From the NCBI GenBank assembly GCA_011317545.1, contig WUJK01000002.1:4588001-4652000 (forward strand): 64,000 bases of DNA, given 5' to 3'. Under the pieces are notes generated by a model. The model was not told the origin of the DNA and ran no database searches. It saw nothing but the letters and a program-made list of their open reading frames with translations. Origin of the DNA: Coniella vitis. Lineage: Eukaryota > Ascomycota > Sordariomycetes > Diaporthales > Schizoparmaceae. Positions 49,188 through 60,286 of the stretch are shown piece by piece; positions within the stretch are counted from its first letter, which is position 1, and the number at the start of each line of letters is the position of its first letter. A program made the position numbers and the translations under genes.

Positions 49188-50101
49188 GAGCGATTATTTG
49201 TGGTAGGAATGAGAGAATAGCAAGCTTTGGCAGATTGTGCAGAAAAGTGGTGAAAGGAATGGCAGTTTTAAGTACTAGTAAAATAACAGGTGACAGGAGC
49301 ATTGCCCCCAACACTTATGGGTCTAAAATGGCACAGCATGGTGACAATCGACGTCCCGACAGCAGTACCACGCCGCGGGGGAAATATGTCGGTAGCCCAT
49401 CTATCACAAGGGTGTTGTGTAAGAATTGAGAATTGTCGATAACGAAGTATATTGGGCTTTGAAACTCTCATGAGTATTTATATTGGAGTTTCATGCTCCT
49501 CAGCTTCAGACAATGCCCGGACCGCAACCGCTGGTAACCATTCTGGTACATTGTTAGCAGCCTTGAGCTGATGGCTCTTCTTAGACAGATGCGTCACCAC
49601 AGGCCCGGAGTATGCCATTGTTTGCTCCAGAAACCCTGTGAACACTAAGTCATATATGATGCACAAAACGCTAAGCCAAACCATCCGCGTCTTGCCGCCT
49701 GGATCAGCGAGATAAGATGAGTTGACTCGGCCACGGGATATACTCCCACTTAACATCACGCCCGCTTTTTGTGTAAAATCCCGCCACCCCTCCAAAAGTT
49801 CAACACATTTTGCTTATAGTGTCTATAGAAAAAGGGTAGGGGGAGAGGGGAAACAAAAAAAGAAAGGTCGAAAACAAGCGGAGGAAAAAAGGGTAGTACA
49901 TAGGTCATCCTAGCTCCTGAATTTTATCCAATGAAATTTCGACGAATTTCAAAAATAAAATCGAAAATGCATTGTAAGACAGACCTCCGCACTTCATATT
50001 GGGGCGGTCAAAAACTGCAGCGTGCATCTGCCAACCTCCCTAGCTCTTCCACCCTGGTTTTGTTGTCGCAATATCTCAGCAACGTCTTCCATCTGGCGCC
50101 A
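49188..50101. other. Intergenic; unidentified minus-strand frame
   Basis: A minus-strand frame (49,795-49,478, no ATG at its start) reads with natural-looking composition (TRMVWLSVLCIIYDLVFTGF...VPEWLPAVAVRALSE) and could be the last exon of a lost or unrecognised gene. No upstream exon with matching frame was found before the kinase-like pseudogene. The rest shows nothing. Confidence 0.4.
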
Positions 50102-51254
50102 ATGGCTTCGAATGAACGGCGTTACCTAGTTCCGGACGATGGAGTTCTATTCGAGATCTTCTCGGTTCCGGTAGAGTCCGCCAGCTGTCAAATCATATCG
50201 AACACATTTGATACGTGTACATTCAGCATCGATGAACCTGCATCACTTCCCGACTATCCGGGCCATGTTATTGTTCGCATGGAGACATCGCGAGATCGCT
50301 TGGCCGCCGTGGCAAGCTTACAGGGCCTATGTCATTCTCAGCTAACTAATCTTGTTCCGGCTATCCTGCGTGTCGGCACTGCGACCACCGCGGATGCAAG
50401 ACAAATCGAGTTCTCTGTATCGCCGTATTATTCCGGGACCGTATCACTTGAGGACGTGTGGGACACGCTTGACGGAACTCAACAGCTGGAGTTGATGGAT
50501 TCAGTTGTTCGTGCTATGGAGAAGCTTCAGCAAGTAGACATCAGCAGCATTTCTCAAAACCTACCGGAAAGCCGTTCTGCCCCGGACTATGCCACCCACC
50601 GGCCTACAAAAAGGCTGGGTGGCCCAAATCTCAGATATCACCAAGACATCAAGCAGTTCTTGGACAGAATTCTCCAGACAGGCAGCCAGACATCACCTAC
50701 CTGCAAGCTGCTGGACTTCGATGACGGAGTTGTGATTGCGTCGATATATGACGACATAGGTCGAGTCGAATTTTCTCACTTAGACCTTGAAAACCTCCAA
50801 CACCATACTGTCTGTTGCCACAAGAACATTGTCAACTACAGGAAAGGACGAACGATACGAGCTGACGGCGCTTGTTCATTGGGAATTGGCAGGTTTTTAC
50901 CCATTTGCCTATGAATACGGTCTCAAGGATACCATTCTAGGTTCTTCAAACCTATCTCTTAGTTGGTATACATTGTTCAAAGAACGAACAGCTCATTTGT
51001 TGCCTCCAGACGAATGTCATACTAAGTTCATAAAAGCATTGGGGATTATCGACAAATCGATGAAGAGAGGGATGATGCGAAATGTTGGCACCCGATCTCA
51101 AGGGAAGTGGATACAGAAAGAACAGGTTGAGGTGTCTCCAGAGCTTCGTCAAGGTTAGGTCCGTAAATCTGGTGCTAAAGCTCCGAAGGCATTCACCAAA
51201 GACGACGCAGATATGATGGAGCAGGAGGTCTTAAAAGAACTGGGATATATGTAG
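50102..51254 (+). pseudogene. Aminoglycoside-phosphotransferase/protein-kinase-like fungal gene, broken
   Basis: The frame from ATG 50,102 (an in-frame ATG also at 49,931) matches the Pezizomycotina APH-like family: a conserved LEDVWDTLDG...MDSVVRAMEKLQ block, then FSHLDLE, which begins the catalytic HxDxxxxN loop. At an AAAA run (50,790-50,793) the frame shifts by one base. Downstream homology (SNTILSV...ALVHWELAGFYPFAYE) continues in the next frame. The metal-binding Asp expected in DWE is His (GTT CAT TGG). A TAG at 51,156-51,158 stands where the frame otherwise continues to APKAFTKDDADMMEQEVLKE and a final stop at 51,252. There are three independent lesions, so it is a pseudogene; the frameshift alone could be a sequencing error. 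Confidence 0.8.
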
Positions 51255-52008
51255 TTAAAATTGTTCAATCAGCCTTAACACGCAGTTTTTCGATTATACT
51301 ATTTTGGAGCTTTGTCACCTGCCTGAAACATTGTCCCGCAAGCACTGTTCATGTTAGCTTGACTAATGAACGCTGAATATGGACGACAACTTCTACTCAC
51401 TTCCCGTGTGCCCGCTCTAGACTCTGCCACTTAAGGCTCTTACTTCCCTTGTTTCCCGCCCTCATACTACAATTCTTTTTCCCCTTTTCATTTCTTAGCC
51501 TATTTTCGCCACCCATTCCTTGAATTCATGGAATGCCATAGTATCCGGGTGTGTGGTTCCAACGAAAGCTATAGTATCTCAGCAGGGCTAAACTCTTTAG
51601 GAATCCAGGAAGCCAATTCCGTAGCTGATCACTCAACTGTCTCTGCATCTCCTTTCTCCGGGATCTACCTTCTGATGAATGAATGCACTTTTAAAACGGT
51701 TACATTATATGTCTTTGCATATCCGTTGCACAGTATGCGTAAGAGATCAATAGGCCGTCGATACACATCCTTTCATAGACGTAAACACCAAGAATAACCC
51801 GACAAGCCTAATTTGAAAGGCTCCAGGCAGCGAATTATATCAGCTTCAGTCCTGCTCAGAGTTGATCATTAGCTAGTCAGACATATAGTTCAATTCTTTT
51901 CCTTTTTCTTCCATCCTTCGATGCCCGTGTCTGCCTCTAAACCAGCAGCCTTCAGGCTAGCAGTACTCAGGTTTCTGCCGTTAGGTCTTCAACGCGTATA
52001 GAAGCTCT
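51255..52008. other. Intergenic; no gene recognised
   Basis: Pyrimidine-rich stretches (51,470-51,510; 51,895-51,920) and one 89-codon frame (51,528-51,797) without any recognisable domain. Confidence 0.5.
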
Positions 52009-52514
52009 TTGGGCTACTCTACAAAGCCCCGAAGGCGTAGATATGGGCCTTCTTCAGGTGAAGTCCAGACTTCATATGTGGGCCTTCCTATCCACTGCTT
52101 AGCGCAACTTGTACGGGGCCTTGTCACACCCAAGCAGCTGTCGCTAACTCGAATACAGCCAACTTATGACCGCGCAATAGTAAGATGGATCCTTGCTTTG
52201 CTCGATGTCTTAGACCTTATGGGAGATGTTGCGTTAAAAGCGAGCCATGAGCTAGCGAGTGGTCCGAAGAGGATCTTTTCAAGCTATTTTACAAGATGTG
52301 TCGCATGTCTCGTGCCTTGGCAAAAGCCAAATTTCAAGCAGTGGCGCCCTTGCTACCTGATAACGGTCGGGCCCACTGCTCGCGACGGCACAGTGGATCA
52401 TTAGACGGCGTCCCGTGGATACAGGCGGAGGAAGCACAATGGATGCAATATGTGGATTTCATAAACGACAAGTGCTTCGAGGATATGTTTGGATGGTCCA
52501 AGGACACACCATGA
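52009..52514 (+). pseudogene. Possible decayed gene, family not recognised
   Basis: Two overlapping plus-strand frames, roughly 52,009-52,290 and 52,260-52,514, read as one protein if a frame change near 52,270 is allowed. The second part (LFKLFYKMCRMSRALAKAKFQAVAPLLPD...WMQYVDFINDKCFEDMFGW) has natural amino-acid composition and a plausible C-terminus. I do not recognise the family. Either an intron was missed or the gene is broken. Confidence 0.35.
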
Positions 52515-52823
52515 CCTTCGTGGTATTTGCATTTGACTCGTGCTCGCCATGAAATCCAGACAAAGCCTGTAATTAGAGATCTAAAGGCAACGCATATGAA
52601 TAGGAATGATAACTCGTAGATTATAACTTGAGTTGATGCCCAGGCTTTTACTGGATAACGTTGTTGTTACGGGGTTTACAGTAGCTTGAATTCCAGCTGA
52701 AACGTATCTGCTCCGCCTTTCAATTGTACTACCTCATTAGTATATCCTAGAACCTTTTTAGCGATCTATAAGTGGCTTGAACAGCACTATATAATCTTAT
52801 GAACACCATATCCAGCACTCTCA

Positions 52824-54050
52824 TTATTTGAACGTTCCTAGGATGACTTTGGAGCCTTCGCTCCCATAGTGAACTGTGTGCTTCGCCGATCGGAGTGTGA
52901 TACCGGTCGCCTGGTTTTCTCTGGAGCCTAGGTTATACGCGTAGTGTGGGATTTGCCGCCCGCGATGAGCAATCGGATGTATTTGCCTTTCTTGAAGCGA
53001 TGAGCGCAGTCTGATAAATTTAGTTGAATCTCAAAAGGCTTCTCAAGTGAGAAAATTCCGTCGGGACCGACCCTGCGGTAGGTCTGACAAGTCTTTCGAG
53101 ATATACCACTGCCGCTGACCGCACATAACCGTGCTAAAACATCAACGTGTGGGTTATTGCTGGAATGACAGAGGCGAAGGAGGGGGTTGCCATGAATCTC
53201 GATATCCTCTGTGAGCGGAAACGTTGTGAAGTCGAGGACATCTGGTCGCACTGCCAGCTCCGAGTCGTTCGTATATCGAACAGTATCCTCCACATAGATG
53301 TCCTGCCAGCCGCCAACAACAAGACGGGGACCTTGACCCTGTGCTGCGCTTGCCCCTGCTGCATGGGCCTTCGGAATTCGGTTGCATCGGGTCCACAGGC
53401 TTTCTCTGCAGACGCAGACACGCAAGAGAGAAACCATTTGTACGTGCTCGAATCGGGGCCAGCGCCTTTTTGACACCTTCGAGAAGCGGCACTGTACTCT
53501 TTGCCTCGACATTGCCATTAGGTCTGGTCGTAACGATTGAATAGGCAGAAGTCAGCCAACTTTGAGACTCTGTGATAGCACTATTCTCGGCCCAATCCAG
53601 TAAGCTAAGCCAGAACGATCCAGTGCCCCACACAGCCTCTCCAAAGATGTGCGGTGCGGCGGTGACAATAGCCGCAGCATAGTCCTCTAACGGGTCATCC
53701 GAATTCATCACCACCCACTGTGCAGAGCCTAGATAGCTCATACCCAGCGTTGCAAATGCTCCCGTATACTACTCCTGCTTGCGGATCCACCATACCACGC
53801 GCGTCACATCAGCCGCTTCCTGGTGTGCTGGGTCGAACTGGTCTCCGGAGACAAATTTGCCACGAGAACTAACAAACAGTACATTAGAGCCGTAGGCGGC
53901 CCAAGCCCGCGCTAAAGTTAAGGTGAAAGGAAATCGACGCCCACAAGGGCTCTGGACCAGGATCGTCTCCAATAGTGTTGCGATCGCTCCTTCCTTCTTG
54001 ATCAGATGGGATGATAGAGATCTGCTGCGAGTTCAACGACGTTGGACTAT
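52824..54050 (-). pseudogene. CocE/NonD (X-Pro dipeptidyl-peptidase S15-like) hydrolase, broken
   Basis: Minus strand. The N-terminal part begins with LAADLYHPI followed by a stop, then continues ILVQSPCGRRFPF...SSRGKFVSGDQFDP...WWIRKQ. A TAG (53,771-53,769) interrupts just before YTGAFATLGMSYLGSAQW, which holds the nucleophile serine (GxSYLG). Further on LVVGGWQDIYVEDT (the catalytic-Asp region) runs almost directly into NSELAVRPDVLDFTTFPL, so roughly 150-200 residues, including the usual histidine region, are missing. The PepX_C beta-domain then continues to SHTTR and, after another frameshift, YNLGSRENQATGI...HTVHYGS to a stop at 52,824. Multiple stops, frameshifts and a deletion make this a clear pseudogene; many relatives act as acyl-ester or cocaine-esterase-like hydrolases. 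Confidence 0.85.
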
Positions 54051-54810
54051 GTAGCTAGGTCGAGCCGACAAGAGACCGCATGCCCAGCCACCCAATTTGT
54101 TCATAAGTACGTCCAGGGCGCTACGTTCCAAGGCTATATGAGCTATGACTTATGGAAAAGCAATATGCGAGCAAGGTGGGGGTAATGGAAGATGAGGCAG
54201 AATGTGGTTAAAGAGTTCATAAATGGTATTCTTTATTGAAACACGTATAGGATTAAATCATTTGCCGACCACTTAACTGTGCGAAACGGTCCCGTAAGCA
54301 ATAGAATAGCTATGTTGTTACGATCTGTTGATGGTAAGCCATTCTCCGCCTGGATTCCTTATTCATACTTTCTGAGTTTAGAAGAGGATCTTGTGTACAT
54401 CTTTTTGACTTTATTTCCTTTTGCTATATAAGAGGTCCAAGGTAAGTGGGCTTGTGTTGTGTGGCCCGCGTGCAAGATGTAACGATGCATCTCCTGATAG
54501 ATATTGCGTCAAGTCTTTGCATGTGGGCCAAGTCGACATTGGTGTGTCTGCTTACCCTAGACCCAATTGCTCGTGTTTGCCAGGCCCAGCAGTAGCAAAG
54601 TAAGGGTACTACCTCCGTTGGAATAGCTCGGCCAATCGCAGGATCGTCTCCTACCGTACGTGACAAGATACTGTTCAATATAGCAAACATCATCCTATTC
54701 AGTCTATTACATTGTATTATATAGTAGATCCTTGATTATTTTACGGCAACCGAAACGGAATAGCCAACATCCGATCGCACCGAGATAACATCACCACGGA
54801 GATTAAAGTT
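54051..54810. other. Intergenic between hydrolase pseudogene and membrane-protein gene
   Basis: A minus-strand frame (54,693-54,424; MMFAILNSILSRTVGDDP...) is open but not recognised and has no neighbours in frame. Otherwise there is nothing beyond the 3' flank of the rhodopsin-fold gene. Confidence 0.45.
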
Positions 54811-56171
54811 TCACCCTCTTTCAACATTTGTAAGCTGAAACTCGTCTTCATCGCCCGTCAACCCGATCCGTTCTCGGCCTGAAGATTTATTCGAAGAAAT
54901 GGGTATCGTCAAGTTGTGAGTCTGATAACTCGCGTATCCCGGCCTTGCTTTATCTTTAACTAGGCGGACAAGGGGCGGAAAACTTGGCATACACGCGCCT
55001 AGAATACCAATAGCGGGCTCGACAGAGGACCAAATAAAGACCGGTCCCTAAGAAAATCATCAGTTATGGTTTGACCTATAATGATTGTGGGTGTAGATGT
55101 TGCGAACCATAACATATGTAACATCAGTTTCGTCCATGAACACACTCAAGTAATGAATACGGACCACACTTGCTATACAGACACTGCAGGGATTAGAGAG
55201 TTAGCAGCCCATAACACAGCGGCTCAATAAAGTTATGCGGCCGCGTGCAGAAAGGATAAGTGCTTACAAACTTCCAAGTGTCAAAACCGCGATAACCCCG
55301 AGCCTCTTGCGAAGACTCATCCGAAGTTTCCAAATCTGAGGGATGGGAATGGTCAAGACAAGTATATCATTTATCATATTGATTATTCCAAGTGCAAGAA
55401 AGAATGCGCTGATATCGATGTCGCATTTGCCGTCTGAGCCCGCTGTAAATTGCTCCCAAAAGAATTTCATTGGCTTGCAGGCTGTAGCCATCGTAAGCCA
55501 AACGATAATGGGATAACTGCCAGTCAAAAAGCCAACTAAGGCGAGTGCTATTCTGAAGAAAGGACTAGTGCCGGTTGTAAAAATTCTGTAATAAAAGCAC
55601 AGAATCGATATTTTTGTCGTAGAGACTGACGCCGCGTATACGAACGTATACGAGAAGAGAATCTGGTCCAATAAGTATTTCTCTTTTTTTTTCAGCTGAT
55701 TCGTCTCAGTCTAACAGCACCTTCCAAAGAAATTACATACCCTATAGATCATTACGACTTTAGGAATCGTCAAGCTCCAGACGTGCGTCCCAGCACCGTA
55801 TGCACCTCCTAAATTCCACATATGAGTTTTGGTGTAAACCTTCATGCTACAAGGAAAGAATGAAAGCTTGCCTGCAAAAGTGAGACCGGCTGTAACCCAA
55901 ACAAATACCTGATGTTCATTAGTTACTCTAAGTGATAGACAGATAGGGACTTCCTAAACACCACACTTACGAGGGCAAGAATAATCAAGTAATCATCTGT
56001 TAGAACGCTGGCTTTCGTAAAAGATCGCGCGAATAAGCGCATTACGACTGCCACGGTGGCAATGACCAGCAGTATTGCTACGGCAGCAGTATTTCCAGGT
56101 CGGGTATCTGCGTCAAGGTCGAGGCCTGGGGGTACAGGACCGAAAACGTCTTCAATCTCACTGTTGACCAT
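54811..56171 (-). CDS. Second fungal rhodopsin-fold integral membrane protein, six exons
   Basis: Exons on the minus strand: 56,171-55,971, 55,908-55,872, 55,808-55,741, 55,680-55,268, 55,183-55,114 and 55,047-54,811, giving 341 codons in frame. Landmarks: RLFARSFTKASVLTDDYLIILAL (helix 2 and the DDY motif), GAYGAGTHVWSL (the GxGxHxW motif), STTKISILCFYYRIF, NDILVLTIPIPQIW, GSFVCIASVVRIHYL, DETDVTY and WSSVEPAIGILGACMPSFPPL. The second intron starts GC (G|GCAAGC), a GC-AG intron with the expected context. The C-terminal tail is short (about 60 residues) compared with the relative at 37,003. It appears intact. Function unknown; plasma-membrane or vacuolar location is likely. Confidence 0.85.
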
Positions 56172-56802
56172 ATCCGATAAGTTATTGCGTCGCTTGAGAT
56201 GCGTAGATAAAGATGATGATGGTTCGGTTCGATGGTTGCTTTCCTAACCGTATCTAAAAAGAGATGCATCTAATAGAACATCAACCCGATCTTGTTCACC
56301 TGGACCATGTTTGCCCCTGAACTTGAACGGATATTCGCTGTATTGTTGGGCCATTATGATTTGCATTATGCAGGAATCAAATTCCTGGTCACCGGTGTGA
56401 CAGGAACCAACAGTCCACATACCGTCTGCATCGATTGGATGCGATTGTAGGGGCAGGTACTTGGAAGGATTCTATCTGATGACTTCAGCATTATTTCCCT
56501 GGTATAAAAAAGCCGGTTGGTTAAGGGGCACGAACTTAAGCCTGTTGGTTCTCCCACATTAACTCAGTATCCATTTTTATGTTGGTAGCCGATACACTTC
56601 GAATCTTGTCTCATTCCAAGCAGCTCCACATCTTTGATCACTGATCTTTTATCTATTACTAAAATACAAAGATTGCCCCGCAGCTCATGTAACTCCGCCG
56701 GCAATGCCCCTTTTTAATGATACCATTGTTATCGTCGTTGGTACTCTTTTAATCAAGCAGGTTGCCAACAAACCAACACGAACTCCAAAAGTACTACAGA
56801 TC
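56172..56802. other. Intergenic, right end of gene island
   Basis: Normal composition, no gene. It contains the presumed promoter of the leftward membrane-protein gene and ends at the first base of a C-family LTR (56,803). Confidence 0.6.
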
Positions 56803-56933
56803 TGTAATGATCCTTGCCTGAATCCCTGATTCTGGAAGTACCTATGAGTTATATATTAGCAGGCGGGGAAGTATTACCTTTAAGTCTCCGTACGTTTATC
56901 GAGTAATATCAAGTATCATAAGTAATTAAGAGG
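56803..56933 (-). repeat. Fragment of chromovirus C LTR (131 bp)
   Basis: Begins TGTAATGATCCTTGCC, the same start as the LTR immediately following at 56,934, and stops at AATTAAGAGG. The simplest reading is that the C2 element inserted into an older C LTR, whose remainder would lie beyond the window. It keeps TG and CA dinucleotides and is barely mutated. Confidence 0.8.
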
Positions 56934-57410
56934 TGTAATGATCCTTGCCTGAATCCCTGATTCTGGAAGTACCTGTGAGTTATATATTAGCAGGAGGGGG
57001 AAATATACCTTTAAGTCTTCGTACGTTTATCGAGCAATATTAAGTATTATAAGAGATTAAGAGGGATTACCCTATTATATAAGGTAATACTTAGATTTAT
57101 AACTAAAGACTATAAGGAAACTATCTAACGTTAAGCCGTAAACTCCTATCCTTATATCCTTCTATTATTTCCTATCTATAGTAAGTATAGATCCTTGGAT
57201 TACCTAGAGCGATAGGAGCGTCGGCTTATTTAGATTATTTAGATTATTTTCGCTCTAATTATCTTAGTTATTAAAGTAATCTAACCCTAACCCTAATTAT
57301 ACCGTTCTATATTCTTATATAAGAGATCCCTATTAGTCCGTTAAGGTCCCGACTTACTAGTATATAGTTACGCTAGCCTATTCCTATAACCTATATAACC
57401 GTAGGTTATA
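56934..57410 (-). repeat. Chromovirus C 3' LTR (C2)
   Basis: 477 bp. In element sense it starts TATAACCTACGG and ends GGATCATTACA. It contains CTAACCCTAACCCTAA (57,281-57,296). It lacks the GTCGAC-type tandem repeat of C3. Confidence 0.88.
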
Positions 57411-58237
57411 ATATTATCTCCCTTCTATCGGTCTTTATCCCTAAAGACCTATAGTATTTCCGTAAGTAGTTCTACTTAATATTCTTACTCCGGATTATAC
57501 CTTCCTAATTCGTTATATCTATAGGTATCCAGAAATCGCGTTCGAAGAAAACCGAGTAACGTAACCGTCTTTATCTTTCTATTAAAACTTTTAGTTTCGA
57601 GATAATACCTTATTCTCTCTATACTTCTAAAGGGTAGTTATACCGTATAATAGATAGTATTTCGCGTTATTCTATATATATAAAGCGAGGAAAACGGTAT
57701 AATAGGAATAATATTCCTATAAATACCTATAAGTTCTAGCTATAATAATTCTCCTTATTAGTATATTAACTCTATATAGTTTCTTATATTTTATCGGAGA
57801 AGAAGAAACTCCGTATATAAGAGGCTAATATATATAAGGAGCTTTATAAGGCTTATCGTAAGGCGGGGGAGGCGCTTTCTCGCTTAGAGCGTCTTTATAT
57901 ATAGCGTAAGTCTCTAATAAAGAGGAGTATAAAGCTAGTAAATACGGGATTAGAGTCGCTTAATACTTAGGAGGAGTAGGAAGCCGAATCCGGTATAAAT
58001 ACAGCTATTTCCGCGGAATCTAAAGCTACTACCGAATTATAGGAGTTTAATAGTTTTAGGGTAATAGATTTTAGTACCTTCCTAGAGTCTACGGACTTAT
58101 CTATATCTAATTTCTTCGGCTTAGGGCCTTCTGCTATTAGTAGTTCGTAATTCTAACTTTCTTAGAGTTATTACTAGGGGTCCTTAATAAGGGTCTAGTT
58201 ATACCTATAGATAGCTATTTTAGTTAAAGATATAAGT

Positions 58238-58309
58238 AGTTTTATAGCTTAATAGTTAAAGCTCTTAGTTTCTTATTAGGAGGTCCGGGGTTCGATTCCC
58301 TATAATACC
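58238..58309 (+). other. tRNA-shaped sequence inside chromovirus C2 (antisense to element)
   Basis: Fits tRNA numbering exactly. Acceptor 58,238-58,244 and 58,303-58,309, D-stem GCTT/AAGC with an 8-nt loop, anticodon stem CTTAG/TTAGG with loop TTTCTTA, variable AGGTC, and T-stem CGGGG / CCCTA with loop TTCGATT. Mismatches are of RIP type (C to T, G to A). The A-box is RIP-damaged; the B-box GGTTCGATTCC is intact. It is the same as 23,544-23,615, so it is part of the element and not a host insertion. Confidence 0.72.
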
Positions 58310-59947
58310 TTCTCTATCTAAGGCTATAATAGCTTTTGTTTTTCGTATTCTTTAATAAGGTCTAGGTATACGTTTTTTAGTAGTTCCTAAGTATTTTCCG
58401 AATTATCGTAACTTTTCTATTTAATAAGGTATTATCTTCTATATCCGCGTTTATATAAATCGAGGATCTATTTAACTTCGTATTATACTTATTCTAGTTC
58501 GATAATATCTATATCGTACGAGAGTTCTATATCTACTAATGCTAGTTCTAAAAGTAAAATATAGAAGATTAGGTATAGATATATATATAGGATTTCTAAT
58601 TTATAATTAACTAGTAAAATCTATTATATAATTTTATAAGGTCCTAGTTTTTTATAATCGAGTTTATCGCTAGGTTTAGTAGTTTTAATATTTTTATAGT
58701 TAAAGTAGATTTTATCTCCCTTTTATAGGATTAATCCCTTAATCCTTTTCTAATTAGCGTATTTTATTATTTATTCTTTAATATCCTAAAGTATACGTTA
58801 AGCATCTTTATATAATTACTTAATTCTTTTAGTATATTAATCCGCTATTTCTATATTTCCACCTAATAGTATTTCGTAGTATACTATAGGGTTATATTTA
58901 TAGAGTAGGAAGAATAATAATTTTCCTATATTTATCGTATCTACGCTATTATAGGCGAATTATACCGTAGGTAAGAATTCGACCTAATTATCTTATTCGT
59001 AGTTAATATAGTATTATAGATATTATTCTATAATCTAGTTAGTACGTTTTATTTATCTATCTATTTAAGGATAAAATGCCGTAGATATACGTTATATCGT
59101 TCCGAGGTATTTAATAAGTAAGATCTAGAATTTCGATACGAATTTTCTATCTCTATCTAATATAATTTCCTAAGGTATTCCGTAGTTAGCGATAATAATA
59201 CGGAGGAATATATACGTAAGTTCTTCTATAATACTACTTTCTTTATATAATAGGACGTATATATATTTACTTAGTCTATAAACTATTACTAAGATACTAT
59301 TATATTATACTTTAGTTAAGGGTTCTTATAAGAGAGGTAGCTTAATAATAAAGTCTAAACTAATAGATAACTAAATAGTTATAGGTACTAGTAGAGGTTA
59401 TAATAATCCGTAAGGTTTATATCGTTCTATCTTATTCCGTTTATATATATCGTAATTATTAACGATATCCGTAACTCGTTTCTTAAGGTTTAGTAGGTTC
59501 TAATAGCGTTAGATCCTTTTATAGGTTGCTCTAATTCCCTAATATCTATATACTAATACGCTATAAATACTTCTAATAAAGTCGTTTTATTCTAATATTA
59601 TTATACTATCGAGATTAAGTATTTCTCCTTCGATATATAATATTACGTTAAGTTCCTTAGTAACGGATAGTATAGTAAGGTTACCTTCCGAATCTTCCCT
59701 AAAGATTATTATAATATCTTAGTTTTTACTATTACTATCCTTATAGTTTAACCGTCTACTAAGAGCGTCTACTTACTCGTTTTCTTTACCTTTACGGTAG
59801 ATAATCTTAAAGTCGAATTCTAATAGAAATTCGTACTATCTAACTTATTATTTATTAAGCTGCTTTATCGAAGTAAATACCTAAAGATTCTTATAATCCG
59901 TATATATAAGAATTTATTATTTCGCGCCGATAAGATAATATCGCTAT

Positions 59948-60140
59948 TATCACAGGCCCACCTATAACATTGCCTTCGCCCTAACGTGCCTAATAAGTTG
60001 ACTAGATCTTCTGAAACGTGTTCAGAAGATTGCGTACCTTTTGCCTCAACCGCCCAAGCGAAAGGTTCCGTACGTACGTCGGAGACGGCCGCAGGAACGC
60101 TAGTCAATTCCTGGAGCCCCATAGGGGCCAGCCCGTCATA
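59948..60140 (+). repeat. Left LTR of TRIM-like element
   Basis: 193 bp. It differs from the right LTR at about six sites, all C to T or G to A, including both terminal dinucleotides (TG to TA, CA to TA). It contains inverted repeats, including ATCTTCTGAA / TTCAGAAGAT at 60,006-60,030. Confidence 0.88.
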
Positions 60141-60286
60141 TATCTTCTGAATACCCCAAGGTCGCAAGTTCGAGCCACGGAGTGCCAAAAGTCTTGGACA
60201 CCCCTTCCGTATGAACTTCGGCTTACAAAGCAATGTCGCGGGTGAGCTTTGGGGGTCCGACGTTATTAGAGGAGGAAGGGAGGTGA

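Noticed and set aside
57281..57296. Telomere repeat as sign of a chromosome end
   Set aside because: Only two units, located within an LTR and present in each C copy; not a terminal array.
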